Assembly (NCBI GenBank): GCA_044353505.1
Contig: JBILBU010000010.1
Coordinates: 1 to 63,169 of the forward strand
Length of the DNA: 63,169 nt
Direction: 5' to 3'
Source of the DNA: Pollutibacter sp044353505
GTDB lineage: Bacteria; Bacteroidota; Bacteroidia; Chitinophagales; Chitinophagaceae
Part shown: in pieces, positions 62,302 to 63,169 of the stretch
How the letters are laid out: every line of letters starts with the position of its first letter
Position numbering within the stretch: the stretch's first letter is position 1
Position numbers and translations under genes: made by a program
Notes under the pieces: generated by a model
What the model saw: only the letters and a program-made list of their open reading frames with translations
What the model was told of the DNA's origin: nothing
Databases searched by the model: none

Positions 62302-62736
62302 TTAACCCAGCTTTTTTGCTGTGTATATTTCTTTTGCAGAAACTGTTTTCCCTGGCTGAGGAGCCTTGTTGTCTATATATTTGGAAGGGCATTTTAATAT
62401 AATCTCCTTACACTGAAATGTTTCTCCTACCATAGACCCTTTCATTACAACACGCTGACTCTTTTCAAAATCAGTGGGTTTTGCATTTTTATATACAACC
62501 AAAGTAGAACCACCGAGAGAGTCTACCGCGGTGAATGAAAGATAATTGGGGTCTTTTATTGGATCGTATACAACAGGCTTCGTGGTATCCAACTTGGCAA
62601 TAAGATGCACAAATTTTCCTTGCTTTTGTTTGGCCGACTCAACAGAGTCATATGTGCTGATGTCATCCATCAACGTCAACAAGGCAGCAATCGCTCCGGC
62701 TATTAAAACCAACCCAAGAATATGCATTTTTTTCAT
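62302..62736 (-). CDS. ccmE: Cytochrome c maturation heme chaperone CcmE, CxxxY type
   Basis: A 144-residue membrane-anchored heme chaperone with one N-terminal helix (HILGLVLIAGAIAALLTL) and an OB-fold domain. The heme-attachment motif, HxxxY in proteobacterial CcmE (HDExY), reads Cys116-Pro-Ser-Lys-Tyr120, so the covalent-binding His is replaced by Cys. CxxxY forms are known in some Deltaproteobacteria and archaea. The gene has a promoter box directly upstream, next to the large tandem repeat, and is followed by ccmF. Confidence 0.88.
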   Translation of the reverse strand: MKKMHILGLVLIAGAIAALLTLMDDISTYDSVESAKQKQGKFVHLIAKLDTTKPVVYDPIKDPNYLSFTAVDSLGGSTLVVYKNAKPTDFEKSQRVVMKGSMVGETFQCKEIILKCPSKYIDNKAPQPGKTVSAKEIYTAKKLG

Positions 62737-62753
62737 ACGCTACTTTTCAAATA

Positions 62754-62761
62754 CAAAGGTA
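62754..62761 (-). promoter_or_regulatory. TAnnTTTG promoter box of ccmE
   Basis: On the minus strand this reads TACCTTTG, an exact -7 consensus, 18 bp before the ccmE ATG. The tandem repeat begins 20 bp further upstream, so the -33 region of this promoter abuts or lies inside the array. Confidence 0.5.
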
Positions 62762-62780
62762 GTTAAAACTCAAATACAAG

Positions 62781-63149
62781 GTTGAGGGAGTTGAAGAAGT
62801 TGAGGGAGTTGAAGAAGTTGAGGGAGTTGAAGGAGGTTGAGGGAGTTGAAGAAGTTGAGGGAGTTGAAGGAGGTTGAGGGAGTTGAAGAAGTTGAGGGAG
62901 TTGAAGAAGTTGAGGGAGTTGAAGGAGGTTGAGGGAGTTGAAGGAGGTTGAGGGAGTTGAAGAAGTTGAGGGAGTTGAAGGAGGTTGAGGGAGTTGAAAG
63001 AGGTTGAGGGAGTTGAGGGAGTTTAGGGAGTTGAAGGAGGTTGAGGGAGTTGAAGGAGGTTGAGGGAGTTGAAGGAGGTTGAGGGAGTTGAAGGAGGTTG
63101 ATGGAGTTGAGGGAGTTTAGGGAGTTGAAGAAGTTGAGGGAGTTGAAGG
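62781..63149 (+). repeat. 369-bp minisatellite of 17-19 bp units upstream of ccmE
   Basis: Twenty units were counted by hand. Two main types alternate irregularly: GTTGAGGGAGTTGAAGAA (18 bp, six copies) and GTTGAGGGAGTTGAAGGAG (19 bp, eight copies), with a few variants such as TTTAGGGAGTTGAAGGAG. Each unit is itself two 9-bp halves of the form GTTGARGRA. There is no spacer and no continuous protein-like frame. It starts 45 bp upstream of ccmE and ends 20 bp before the window edge. Confidence 0.95.
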
Positions 63150-63169
63150 TTACGGTTTACGCCAAACCT

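Noticed and set aside
62781..63149. Possible CRISPR array
   Set aside because: The 17-19 bp units are directly adjacent with no unique spacers and no cas genes nearby; it is a tandem minisatellite.

Overview
The window looks like chromosomal DNA from a member of the Bacteroidota, most likely a Chitinophagales/Chitinophagaceae-type bacterium. The evidence is a type IX secretion pair (PorP/SprF-like protein plus a protein with a gliding-motility C-terminal domain), a fused SecDF, a GH97 glycosidase, a DUF4294 protein, BshB1 (bacillithiol synthesis), an SD-poor AT-rich leader style, and many -7 boxes of the Bacteroidota form TAnnTTTG. No tRNA, rRNA, CRISPR array, insertion sequence or SusC/SusD pair was seen.

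Region 1 (1-15.6 kb) is a glycan-use block. A long minus-strand unit (11778 to the left edge) runs MGH1-like hydrolase, GH20, GH2, a six-hairpin glycosidase-like protein, IlvD/Edd sugar-acid dehydratase, SDR dehydrogenase, SMP-30 lactonase, a Tat-type sugar isomerase-like protein and a truncated PVC-type dehydrogenase. This suggests release of monosaccharides followed by non-phosphorylative oxidation (dehydrogenase, lactonase, dehydratase). On the plus strand are a GH43-like lipoprotein and a sulfatase, then a FAS1 lipoprotein on the minus strand.

Region 2 (16.4-21.7 kb) is a compact plus-strand operon: ethanolamine-type permease, glutamine-synthetase-like ligase, iron alcohol dehydrogenase and aldehyde dehydrogenase. 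It reads as an amino-alcohol (probably ethanolamine) pathway through gamma-glutamyl intermediates, behind a promoter and an inverted-repeat operator candidate.

Region 3 (21.7-38.9 kb) is hexuronate and redox-glycoside catabolism: uxaC and an ExuT-like transporter, GH97, then ThuA, two Gfo/Idh/MocA-type proteins, uxuA, uxuB, a double DUF1080 protein and a third Gfo/Idh/MocA protein, followed on the other strand by kdgK, a YhcH-family protein, KDPG aldolase and an esterase. It covers glucuronate to pyruvate plus glyceraldehyde 3-phosphate, and carries the enzyme set associated with 3-keto (oxidation/elimination) glycoside cleavage. Between GH97 and ThuA lies a scar made of a uxuA fragment and the first codons of a second ExuT-like transporter.

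Region 4 (39-63 kb) is mostly housekeeping: type IX secretion-associated proteins, an aminotransferase, SecDF, an IscA-type protein, a stand-alone methylmalonyl-CoA mutase catalytic subunit, an ABC-F protein with a degenerate second ATP site, an M20 amidohydrolase, a PLP-homeostasis protein, a CDF transporter, a small XRE regulator flanked by two near-identical 16-bp palindromes, agmatine-to-putrescine genes, bshB1, DUF4294, ccmF and ccmE (CxxxY type). The window ends in a 369-bp minisatellite of 17-19 bp units; two short relatives of this repeat lie at the end of uxuA and before aguA.
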